Assembly: GCA_020284085.1 (NCBI GenBank) | Contig: JACEVL010000052.1 | Coordinates: 434,001-498,000, forward strand | Source: Aporrectodea caliginosa | Lineage: Eukaryota; Annelida; Clitellata; Crassiclitellata; Lumbricidae | DNA length: 64,000 nucleotides | Direction of reading: 5' to 3' | Part shown: piece by piece, positions 55,776 through 64,000 of the stretch | Layout of the letters: the number at the start of each line of letters is the position of its first letter | How positions within the stretch are numbered: the stretch's first letter is position 1 | Made by a program: the position numbers and the translations under genes | The notes under the pieces: model-generated | What the model was told of the DNA's origin: nothing | The model's input: only the letters and a program-made list of their open reading frames with translations | The model's database searches: none

Positions 55776-56159
55776 AGACGAAACATTTAGAAATAAAATT
55801 ATGATATTTGTTTGTCCGAATGGCTTTTGAAGCAGTTGATAGGTGTACAATACCTTTGATCAATTGCGGATTGGTTTTGTTGCCTCATCGTTTGATTCCT
55901 AACTTGTGTTGTGTAACTGATGCACCAATCTCCTGCATTCGCTTTCTACTTTATCGTCTGCACTGTGACGAACAATCATTGCTAGTTATGTCGGAGTCAT
56001 GATTCAGAAACATCAGAAACACGTTGGTAGTGCAGGCCCCCTATTCCATTCCCTGGGGCAGCAACGTGGAATGTATGTGCTCCCATTGCAGTTCTGCATT
56101 GAATCGAAAGATTCATATCGTCATGGCCAAACAATTTGAAACCTCGGATCCAGAGGGTG

Positions 56160-57167
56160 GACCGCCAAACAGAACGAAATAACGTCAAATATTTAACGTA
56201 ATTTCCAATTGAGTCTTTTCTTTCTTCGTAGACTCAAAGATCGCGAAAATGTTTTTGTGAGCAATTTACTGCAGATCTATCTTGCGTCCTCAGCCTCATT
56301 GCATTTACAAGATGGATGCTGCCTATCGTATTTGCTTAACTATGACAAAAAAAGATCGAACTAACTTTATTTACTAAGACTTATCATTTAATTAATATCA
56401 GTTCTAATGGTGTAAAATTATCGTTGCAATTACTTGTATGCGCAGTTACGGAACAGCAACAGCTTCAGAAAAAGCTACAGTAGAACATGCTACGTACATT
56501 TTTGGGTGAAATAAAAAAAACATTTCAATAGAGTTAGAGTGCCTAACTAGACACACACGTAAAACTTGGATTGAGTGAAAAACAACACAAAAACAGCCAC
56601 AGTAGATCATGTGAAACATACCATCAGTTCAATAATAAAAACAATAGAGTTAAAATGCTTAATTAGACACAAGCATAATCGGGTTACCTAATTTGAACTA
56701 AAAATGTTCCAAAACCAAAGCAGGATCCTTGAATACGTCCAAGTGTTACAGGAATACTCAGTTGCACTGCACTAAAGCCATCACTATGAATACAACATTC
56801 ATATGCAAGAAAATCGTTCGAGCGTATCATCATAGATTGAGTAGCTCCACATTTCCATTTTTCTTATTTTGTTTACCAACTGTGAACTCAATAACGTCAT
56901 AATACTAGTTTCTGTTTGAGACTTTTGTTTCTCCGTAGACTCGAAGATCGCGAAAATGTTTTAAAAACCTTTTGTTGTCTCACCATATAGGTTTCATTTA
57001 CGTATTTCTTACGAAGTGCATCACAATGTGTCCTGACATACCTTAAACAATCGCGTGAGAATGTCCTCCGGTATAACTTGAATTCGTATGGTTGATCTCA
57101 AGTATGGTTTTCAACATAATACATAATGTCGACTGTAAACTTTCAAAACTATTTTACAAACTTGAGC
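56160..57167 (-). other. 3' flank of ZNF unit 8, separated from its array by 5.4 kb
   Basis: Homologous to 10900-11690, including the candidate AATAAA (56366-56371) and the text 'ggttttcaacataatacat' close to the array end. It stops at ATTTTACAAACTTGAGC (57151-57167). The same 17 bases recur at 62615-62631, where the array of unit 8 ends. This is therefore the displaced 3' flank of that gene. Confidence 0.75.
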
Positions 57168-57945
57168 GACCAACGACCATGTTGTAGTAATATCAATGGA
57201 CTTTTCTAAAGCTTTTGACTCTATCAGTCACTCTGCAATAACCCAATTACTAGCATCCCTCTCCCTTCCGGACTACATCTACAACTGGATAATCAACTAC
57301 CTACACGGAAGAAAGCATTACACCATCTACAAAGGTCAAAAATCCAGAGTAATTTCAATCAACGCCAGTGTCATCCAAGGCTCAGTATTCGGCCCAACTG
57401 GTTTCATTGTTGGCATATCTGACCTCCATCCCATCCATCCTCAAAATCGTCTCTCCAAATACGCTGACGACTCTTACCTCTTCATCGGATCAAACTCCCT
57501 TCACACCGCAGAAACAGAACTTCAACATATCCACAACTGGTCAGAGGAAAAGAACCTAAAAATAAACTCTTCCAAAACCCGTGAAATGGCAGTGATCAAG
57601 CATAACCAATCTTCACTCTCCAACAAACCCTCAATCACCGGTATTCCTCGCTCTACCTCAATAAAAGCCCTAGGCGTCACCATCGATGAGAAACTTTCTG
57701 TCACGGAACACATCAACAAAGTCGTCAAAAGTGGCTCTGCTTCAATCTTCGCCCTTAAAACACTCAAAAATCATGGTGCATCTGAAGATTCTCTACAACT
57801 GATCACCCGCGCCACCATCATAGCCAGAACAATGTATGCTTCTCCCGCCTGGTGGGGTCTGGCGAGCGAAAAGGACAAATCCCGCATTGAACATCTGAAC
57901 AACAGATTAAAACGCTCTGGTTTTATTCAGTCAGATTCTCCTTCT
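57168..57945 (+). pseudogene. LINE reverse transcriptase, part 1 (split by hAT)
   Basis: The open frame from 57196 encodes the LINE palm: MDFSKAFDSISH (catalytic Asp), SVIQGSVFGPTGFIV, the catalytic box KYADDSYLF (near 57460), NSSKTREM and SIKALGVTID. It continues with MYASPAWWGLAS and HLNNRLKRSGFIQSDSPS, then is cut at 57945 by the hAT element. It resumes at 61287 with MNVLAYNAD. The copy starts in the middle of the domain, so it was 5'-truncated on arrival. The frame is otherwise open across both halves, so this LINE was inserted recently relative to others here. Confidence 0.88.
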
Positions 57946-60900
57946 CAGGGCGTAACTACGGGGGGCAAGGGGGGCAGCTGCCCCCCAAATGAAAGGGCTG
58001 CCACCCCAGCTGCCCCCAATCCCTGCACGAGTGATAAAGAATGTTATATAATTTATACTTATTTTATAATAATTATATTGGACAGAATTTCTGTACAATA
58101 CATCCAAAATCTAAAAATACATAGTCTATGGCTATATACCCTACGTCATTAATATGTGCGTACACACGTTTTATTGCATGTGTTTAATGGCCTTTGGTTG
58201 TGCTTATGAAAGTGAGAGTGAAATTTAATATTTCTGAGAAATTGAGAATAAAAACATCTTATTTGTCTTTGTAGTTTATCTATATAGTCAATTGCTTTGG
58301 TTCATTTAGTAGAGAGAATAGAATGGATTACTTTGTAACTCGTAACAAGCGTTCGGCTTCTTCTGGAACGCAACCACCGGCTTCTCGGCCACGAATTATA
58401 GAAGAAACTGAGTCTGAAAGGAATATAACTGCAATACCTATTGAAGTTAATATTCAACAATCTGACGAAGACCGTGATCACAGCCGAGAGAACATGTTTG
58501 ATGATGTTCCACAAGATGTAATAATAATGGAACATGACACTGACGACATAAAAATTACAGTTTTCGATGACACTCAGGAAGGCCGGATTATTTTAACATC
58601 GACACATTCTGCCTCTACAAGTGCTTCAGCAGCTGACATTGCTGGAAACAGACTCAATAGTTCAAACAGACTAGTAAAAGAGGTTGAAGGACCCATGGAT
58701 ATTTCACGTAACCCAGCTGATGGGCCTATACAGCCCTCCCTGTCACTGTATCCAAGAACAATGCAGTCTCGCGTTCCACGTTCATTTCAAGGTGCATGGT
58801 TCTCTTCGTATTCATGGCTCGAGTACTCTGTTGGAAGTGATGCAGCGTTCTGTTTCGCTTGTCGACATTTTCCTCCACCAGCGCATAGCACTCAAGACTC
58901 AGTTTTCACAACAGTTGGCTACAAGAACTGGAAGAAAGCTACTTACAGCGATGGCGGTTTTATATCACATGTGAAATCTGATATCCACGTTATTGCAATG
59001 ACATCCTGGGCAGATTATAAAACTATGGCTAAGAAGGGAACATCTGTAGCTCAAATGGTCAGTGAAGCCTACGTGAGACAGGTCGCCGAAAACCGCTTGT
59101 ACATAAAATGTCTTGGCGAAGTTTTACTCCTGACAGCCATACAGGACATAGCACAGCGTGGACATTGTGAAGAAAAAGGAAGCCACAACAGAGGAAACTT
59201 TCTTGAGACACTGCATCTATTAGCTCGATATAATCCTGTAATTGCAGCGAAGTTAACGGATCTGCCAGGAAATGCAAAGTACTACAGTCCACAGCTTCAG
59301 AATGAAATGATAGAGACACTAGCAGATATGGTCAGACAGAAAATTATCAAGGAGGTTAAAACTAGCGGTGAATTTGCCATAATGGTGGATGAGACTAAGG
59401 ATATACGCAAATCGGAGCAGATGTCTCTTGTTGTACGTTATTTCTACAAAGGAGAAATAAAGGAGAGCTTTCTGCAGTTTGAAAGTGCACAAAACCTTGA
59501 CGCTGCTTCACTTTCTGCAAAGATATTGTCATCATTGGATAGGTTTCAGCTGGACTACAAAGAACACCTCGTTGGCCAGGGCTATGACGGAGCAGCTGTG
59601 ATGAGCGGAAAGAATTCAGGTGTATCCACACGTATTACTGAGCAAGCCCGATTCAGCTATTATGTACACTGCTATGCCCATAGGCTAAATTTGGTGCTGG
59701 TCGATGTTGTGAAGGCTGTTCGAGAAGCATCACAATTCTTCTCACTTCTCGAAAGACTTTATGTATTCTTCTCTGGTTCATACGTTCATCGAAGATGGAT
59801 TGACATTCAGACAGAGATGTATCCCAACCAGGCCCCACGAGAGTTACAACGACTCAGTGATACAAGATGGGCCTGTCGTTACTATGCATGTCGGAACGTT
59901 CAGAACCGTTTGTGCGCTATTATTAATCTACTAACCATACTTCAGGATGATGGCAACAGCGACCGTGCTGTTGATGCTCGTGGTTTAATGGCTCAGATTG
60001 ACGGCAGCTTTATCCTGCTTCTTGAAATATTCTGCACGATTCTCGGCGAAACCAAGACTCTTTCAGACCAGCTACAAGCAACAAGTCTGGATCTTGCAGC
60101 AGCAGTAGATCTAATACAAGTAGTAGCTATTCGACTCACCGAGCTCAGAACTGAGGTTGAATTTGAGAAGTTGTGGAACAGTGTCTCACAACTAACTGCA
60201 ACATGCAGCATTCAACTTCCAGAAATGAGAAAAAAGCGTCCCAGATTGGTTTCAACGAGGCTTCAAGATACAGTAGTCATGGAGACCACTGGACAGAGAG
60301 AAGACATAAGTGGAAAGAGAGATTTCAGAACGCAAGTCTACTATCCAATTCTCGACTCAATCATTGCTGAAATGGATAGAAGGTTTTCAGGATTGAATTG
60401 TGGAATAATGACAGGAATACAGTCACTGAGTCCAATGAGCGAATCATTTCTCAAGCCGGACACAATTACTGCTTTTGCAACAGCGTATGAAAGCAACTTA
60501 AATGATCTGCAACATGAGCTTCATCAAGCCAGAAGACTTATCGAACGCAAGAAGCAGGCTGGAAGTGAAGTTCCAATATCTCTTTTGCAGTTGGCTAGCT
60601 TCTTAGAACCATACAAAGATGCATTTCATGAGCTCTACCGTCTTTCTCAGATCGCTGTAACAATACCTGTTAGCAGTTCTGCTTGTGAGAGAAGTTTTTC
60701 TGCACTGAAACGAATAAAGACATATCTTCGAAACAGCATGACAGATTCGAGGCTCAGTAGCTTGGGTATGCTCTCTATTGAATCAGAGAGAGCCAAGGCT
60801 CTCAACATGACCACGTTTGTTGACGTTTTTGCTGCTAACCACAAAAACAGTAGAATACATCTATTCTAGGTTTGTGAAATTTGTAGTGCCAATTATTATT

Positions 60901-61270
60901 TAGACATTTGATCATTAGACAACAACTTCTTTTCGCATTCTGATATTTGTAGCTTCGGTTTAAGACAACTTACACAAATTAAGAAAATATATTTGTAAAT
61001 TCACTTACGACTACTATTTTCGGATTGTGACTTTTACTTCGTTCTTAAGTTACTGAGTTAAGACACGTTAAGACATGTCAATGATGTGATTGCTGTCATG
61101 TCAATGATGTCATGACACTCCTGACTACTTTCAGTATTTGTTCAATTGCTCAATTATCGTGCGTACGGGTCGCAATGCCGATGCGCGCTTTAATTGCCAA
61201 CGGTAGGCGTCAGTAGCCACCCCATAATTTTAAGCTGCCACCCCACTGCCCCCCCATGAAAAAATAACTG
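57946..61270 (+). mobile_element. hAT-superfamily transposon (complete transposase)
   Basis: The element starts CAGGGCGTAACTACGGGG and ends with CCCCCCATG...ATAACTG. It splits the LINE frame exactly and is flanked by the 16-base direct repeat GTCAGATTCTCCTTCT (57930-57945 and 61271-61286). hAT elements normally duplicate 8 bp, so the longer repeat is odd. Subterminal text 'gctgccacccca' occurs near both ends in the same orientation. The only gene is the 848-codon transposase. Confidence 0.85.
58323..60869 (+). CDS. hAT-type transposase, ZMYM1-like (848 aa, intact)
   Basis: An intact frame from ATG 58323 to TAG 60869. Residues 1-130 are acidic and low in structure. A TTF-type zinc-finger region lies at about 155-245 (FSSYSWLEYS, FCFACRHF, FISHVKSDIH). 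The DUF4371-like RNase H core carries D356 in FAIMVDETKD and D422 in GQGYDGAAVM, followed by YYVHCYAHRLNLVL (C450, H453), the CxxH element of this group. The third acidic residue is expected in the C-terminal half, and I could not fix it by eye. The dimerisation region SSSACERSFSALKRIKTYLR with SLGMLSIE ends the protein. Related proteins are annotated as zinc finger MYM-type protein 1-like. All landmarks are present without stops, so the enzyme may still be active. Adjacent DNA is only the element's own ends. Confidence 0.93.
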   Translation: MDYFVTRNKRSASSGTQPPASRPRIIEETESERNITAIPIEVNIQQSDEDRDHSRENMFDDVPQDVIIMEHDTDDIKITVFDDTQEGRIILTSTHSASTSASAADIAGNRLNSSNRLVKEVEGPMDISRNPADGPIQPSLSLYPRTMQSRVPRSFQGAWFSSYSWLEYSVGSDAAFCFACRHFPPPAHSTQDSVFTTVGYKNWKKATYSDGGFISHVKSDIHVIAMTSWADYKTMAKKGTSVAQMVSEAYVRQVAENRLYIKCLGEVLLLTAIQDIAQRGHCEEKGSHNRGNFLETLHLLARYNPVIAAKLTDLPGNAKYYSPQLQNEMIETLADMVRQKIIKEVKTSGEFAIMVDETKDIRKSEQMSLVVRYFYKGEIKESFLQFESAQNLDAASLSAKILSSLDRFQLDYKEHLVGQGYDGAAVMSGKNSGVSTRITEQARFSYYVHCYAHRLNLVLVDVVKAVREASQFFSLLERLYVFFSGSYVHRRWIDIQTEMYPNQAPRELQRLSDTRWACRYYACRNVQNRLCAIINLLTILQDDGNSDRAVDARGLMAQIDGSFILLLEIFCTILGETKTLSDQLQATSLDLAAAVDLIQVVAIRLTELRTEVEFEKLWNSVSQLTATCSIQLPEMRKKRPRLVSTRLQDTVVMETTGQREDISGKRDFRTQVYYPILDSIIAEMDRRFSGLNCGIMTGIQSLSPMSESFLKPDTITAFATAYESNLNDLQHELHQARRLIERKKQAGSEVPISLLQLASFLEPYKDAFHELYRLSQIAVTIPVSSSACERSFSALKRIKTYLRNSMTDSRLSSLGMLSIESERAKALNMTTFVDVFAANHKNSRIHLF

Positions 61271-61286
61271 GTCAGATTCTCCTTCT

Positions 61287-61565
61287 ATGAATGTTCTTGC
61301 TTATAACGCAGACACTTCACTCTTTAAGGCCGTCCTCTTAAATGAGAATCATTCTCTCAGATGCATGTTTCCTAATCAACATTTTACGCCCTATTTTCTT
61401 AGGGTCAGACCACATAACTTTAACCTTCCTGACAAGGACTCACGAAATTTTATATCTCGTATGTTATTCCTGAACTCTTACTAAGCTATTATTAATTTTA
61501 CTATTAATATCTAGATGTATTTTTATTTTTTATGTACACCTACAGCGTTATGTCTGTTGTTAACA
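61287..61565 (+). pseudogene. LINE reverse transcriptase, part 2 and 3' end
   Basis: Continues the frame broken at 57945: MNVLAYNADTSLFKAVLLN, CMFPNQHFTPYFLRVRPHNF and FISRMLFLNSY before a stop at 61482-61484. A short AT-rich 3' UTR follows to about 61565. Confidence 0.85.
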
Positions 61566-61573
61566 CATTAAAC

Positions 61574-62570
61574 CAGCGGTTCTCAACCTGTGGGTCGCGA
61601 CCCCCACGGGGGTCGCCTTACGATTTCCCAGGGGTCGCCTGGGACCTTCAGAAATTGTAAAAAGTTGTTAACCTAGTCTCTTAATATTTAATATTATGTA
61701 AATATGATTACTACACTAACTAGACTACTGCACTACAGCGACTTAAAATTAATTTTTACTTAGCAGCTAATTTAATTTAATTTTTGCCATATTAGTTTTG
61801 AAATATAAATTCCCATTTTACTTTTACTTCTTAAAACAAAACAACAGCCGATTTGGTGGGAAACTGAGCCGCCAGCTGCGGTAATAATTAATAAACAACA
61901 CCAGAAAAGTTTATGCCTATGAAATTGGAGGCCGCCTAAAATGAATCAGAGTGAGGCGAGTAGCCTATTGAAAAAAAAGAAGAAAATATAGTAAATATAG
62001 TTTGAAGTATGGTTTACTTCCATAGTTGCAGCAGGAATTGAGAAACCACAATGCGTTATTTGTAATGGCAATCTGTCGGTTGAATGGAAGCCCAACAAAC
62101 GGAAACGCCATTTTGATGCTAAACATCCTAACTTCGCCAGGATGCCCAGTAGTTAAGAACAAAACTAATTACGTCGAGAAAGGCAGACTTGATACCGGGG
62201 ACAAGTAGGCTACCAACAGAAAACGTGGCAGCTGTTGAAGCGTCATATTCGGTTGCTCTCAGAATCGTAAAAAGCCACGAAACCTCACACAATTGCCGAG
62301 AACGTGTTATCCCCAGCAGCCAAATACATTTGTCGAGTAATGCTTGAAGCTGAATTGGCCTATGTTAAAAAATTGAACCCAATTTCCTTGTCTAACGACA
62401 CCGTCAGCAGAAGAATTGATGACATGTCTGCTGATAGTAGGCTTATTGCCAATAAAAATTACAAATATGCCTGTTAATTATTGTTTGATCAGAAAAAAAT
62501 CTGGTACACCTTAATTATTCAGCGTAGGTCTAGCCTACAGTTAGACGAATCTACGGATGTTGCAAACTCT
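61574..62570 (+). pseudogene. ZBED5/Charlie-like hAT relic
   Basis: Starts with CAGCGGTTCTCAACCTG and GTGGGTCGCGACCCC, the terminus typical of Charlie/SPIN-type hAT elements. Downstream, in shifting plus frames, it encodes a BED-like zinc-finger segment (PQCVICNGNLSVEWKPNKRK then RHFDAKHPNF, about 62044-62130). SYSVALRIVKS, TIAENVLSPAAKYICRVML and ISLSNDTVSRRIDDMSAD (62250-62440) and finally LQLDESTDVANS (about 62535-62570) follow. These are successive parts of ZBED5/FAM200-like hAT transposases. Stops and frame changes kill it, and the 3' two thirds of the element are missing. Confidence 0.85.
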
Positions 62571-62617
62571 TAATTGTACATAGTAGGCCTACAATACACA
62601 ATAAATATTAAATGATT

Positions 62618-63949
62618 TTACAAACTTGAGCCAGACACGTAGTGGGTTTTTTCATGACTTCTCAGACCTGAAGCGCACGAAAAGGTTTTCTGACATATCT
62701 GGCAAAGGTATGGTTTCTCTCCAGTATGTGTTCTCGTGTGCCTCTTCAGATTACTTTTATTATTAGTTTTAAACTCACATAATTGGCAGTGGTATGGTTT
62801 CTCTCCAGTATGAATTCTTGCATGACTTTTGAGATTAGAAGATTGGATAAACCGTTTCTGACATGTCTGGCATTGGTATGGTTTTTCTCCAGTATGGGTT
62901 CGAACATGATCTCGTAGGTGAGAAGATCGGGAATAACTCTTTTTACATATCTGACATTGGTATGGTCTCTCTCCAGTATGGATTCTAACATGACTTTGTA
63001 GCGTTGAAGATGTGGAAAATGTTTTTTTACAAAGAATACACAGAAATCGTTTCTCTTCAGAGTGGGTTTTTTCATGATTTTTCAGACCTGAAATGCTTGA
63101 GAATGTTTTCTGACATACCCGGCAAAGGTATGGTTTCTCTCCAGTATGCTTTCTCAAATGAATCTTTAGACAACCTTCATACTTAGATTTAAACTCACAT
63201 AACTGACATTTGTACGGTTTCACTCCGGTATGAATTCTTGCATGACGTGTTAGATTTGAACTGTTGGAAAAACGTTTTTTACATTCTTGGCATTGGTAAG
63301 GCATCTCTCCAGTGTGGATTCTTGCATGATTGCTTAGATATAAAGGCTGAGAAAAACTTTTTTGACATACAAGGCATTGGTAAGATTTCTCTCCAGTATG
63401 AATTCTTGCATGCATTTTTAGATATGAAGAGAGTGAAAAACGTTTCTGACATATTTGGCAAATGTAAGATTTCTCTCCGGTATGAATTCTTGAATGAATT
63501 GAAGTTAGATTTGAAGATTGGGAAAAACGCTTTTGACATATTTGGCATTGGTAAGATTTCTCTCCAGTATGAATTCTACTATGGCTCTGTAGACTGTAAG
63601 AACGAGTGAATATTTGTTGACATACTTCGCACTGAAAAGGTTTCTCTCCAGTATGGGTTCTAGTGTGTGTTTGCAGACTCGAAGAGTATGCGAATGTTTT
63701 CTTACATACAAAACAAAGATGTGCTTTTTCTCCAGTATGAATTCTCATGTGCTTCTGTAGGTCACTGGTGTGCGTAAATATTTCTTTGCAAAACTCGCAT
63801 TCGTGTGCCTTTGCTTTAAAATGACTTTTCTTGTCTACGTTCGTGTGACTATCCAACACAAATGATCTTTGGGAACTTTCTATCTTTTCTTGTGCTGCGT
63901 TTCCGATGGAATATCCTAATGAATGCTTGGAAGAAATGCTTTTTGACAT
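62618..63949 (-). CDS. C2H2 zinc-finger protein, unit 8 (14 fingers)
   Basis: An intact frame of 443 codons. The start ATG at 63949 is preceded in frame by TTA-ATT and a TAA a few codons up, and begins the family leader M-S-K-S-I-S-S-K-H-S-L-G-Y-S-I-G-N. Fourteen C2H2 fingers follow. The fourth has one extra residue before its first His (N-L-T-S-I-H-S-R-I-H), giving a C-X13-H spacing that may weaken it. Finger 8 is the [17 protein letters not shown] type, and the later linkers HSEEKRFLC and TGERPYQC place it with units 1, 2 and 5. It ends V-S-G-S-S-L. A 5.4-kb transposon cluster sits directly at the stop codon, moving the ancestral 3' UTR to 56160-57167, so its mRNA now needs a new poly(A) site or a very long 3' UTR. 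Likely a nuclear DNA-binding protein. Confidence 0.88.
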   Translation of the reverse strand: MSKSISSKHSLGYSIGNAAQEKIESSQRSFVLDSHTNVDKKSHFKAKAHECEFCKEIFTHTSDLQKHMRIHTGEKAHLCFVCKKTFAYSSSLQTHTRTHTGEKPFQCEVCQQIFTRSYSLQSHSRIHTGEKSYQCQICQKRFSQSSNLTSIHSRIHTGEKSYICQICQKRFSLSSYLKMHARIHTGEKSYQCLVCQKSFSQPLYLSNHARIHTGEMPYQCQECKKRFSNSSNLTRHARIHTGVKPYKCQLCEFKSKYEGCLKIHLRKHTGEKPYLCRVCQKTFSSISGLKNHEKTHSEEKRFLCILCKKTFSTSSTLQSHVRIHTGERPYQCQICKKSYSRSSHLRDHVRTHTGEKPYQCQTCQKRFIQSSNLKSHARIHTGEKPYHCQLCEFKTNNKSNLKRHTRTHTGEKPYLCQICQKTFSCASGLRSHEKTHYVSGSSL

Positions 63950-64000
63950 AATTAATGATTATGAATAATTGTATGAGTTTGTGCTTCAGCTATGAAATTT
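63950..64000 (-). other. Upstream flank of ZNF unit 8, cut by window edge
   Basis: Matches the leader-proximal upstream text of the other units ('gagtttgtgcttcag'). Confidence 0.5.

Noticed and set aside
56160..57167. Treating this ZNF-like flank as a separate ninth unit
   Set aside because: The exact 17-base match with the end of the unit 8 array, with only transposons between, makes displacement of one unit the simpler reading.
1..64000. tRNA, rRNA or other structured RNA genes
   Set aside because: I looked for tRNA-like A and B box words and conserved rRNA stretches and saw none I could support by eye.

Overview
The window is eukaryotic nuclear DNA from an animal. It is AT-rich, with introns, C2H2 zinc-finger arrays, a fibrinogen-domain gene, many non-LTR retrotransposon (LINE) fragments, hAT-type and TTAA-type DNA transposons and an almost complete Ty1/copia element. 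There is no bacterial-style gene packing. A marine invertebrate, perhaps a deuterostome, fits best; that is inference from the gene families, and I cannot name the species. The palindromic octamer TAGGCCTA recurs conspicuously.

The backbone is a tandem family of C2H2 zinc-finger (ZNF) units, all transcribed on the minus strand. Finger arrays lie at 1787-2958, 11664-12920, 17413-19816, 26885-28099, 31826-33127, 43140-44387 and 62618-63949. Each array follows a short conserved leader (M-S-K-S-I-S-S..., no known effector domain) in the same open frame. Each has a homologous 3' flank of about 0.75 kb ending near a minus-strand AATAAA, and several share 1-4 kb of homologous upstream DNA. An eighth unit at 47640-48250 keeps only its 3' flank. 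The arrays at 11664, 43140 and 62618 look intact. Those at 1787, 17413, 26885 and 31826 carry frameshifts, stop codons or deletions in leader or fingers. This is birth-and-death evolution of a ZNF cluster.

The spaces between and inside the units are filled with mobile DNA. LINE fragments of at least three kinds occur (main ones at 7720-8441, 8950-10880, 24340-25530, 55635-55775 and 57168-61565). TTAA-flanked piggyBac-like non-autonomous elements lie at 13644-14771 and 23995-24194. A MITE with a 9-bp target duplication is at 22476-22628, and a long-TIR element at 45568-46325. hAT elements lie at 39662-41922 (decayed, with LINEs nested inside), 53118-54322 (non-autonomous, carrying a roughly 175-bp tandem array) and 57946-61270 (with an intact 848-codon transposase frame). 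A ZBED5/Charlie-like hAT relic is at 61574-62570. A Ty1/copia element with an intact 1371-codon gag-pol frame runs from 34750 to about 39088 on the minus strand; its 3' LTR is present and its 5' LTR is missing. Because the ZNF units are paralogues, several insertions can be checked against an empty site elsewhere in the same window.

The one gene unrelated to the ZNF cluster is a plus-strand fibrinogen C-terminal-domain (FReD) gene. Two exons are visible (51925-52163 and 54558-54905), with upstream exons not recognised. Its intron holds the tandem-repeat hAT element.

Nothing here forms an operon or pathway. The notable content is the structure of the ZNF family (a 7-finger internal duplication, relic fingers beyond the shared stop codon, a distinctive leader) and the nested transposon architecture. 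Repeat boundaries marked approximate were found by eye.
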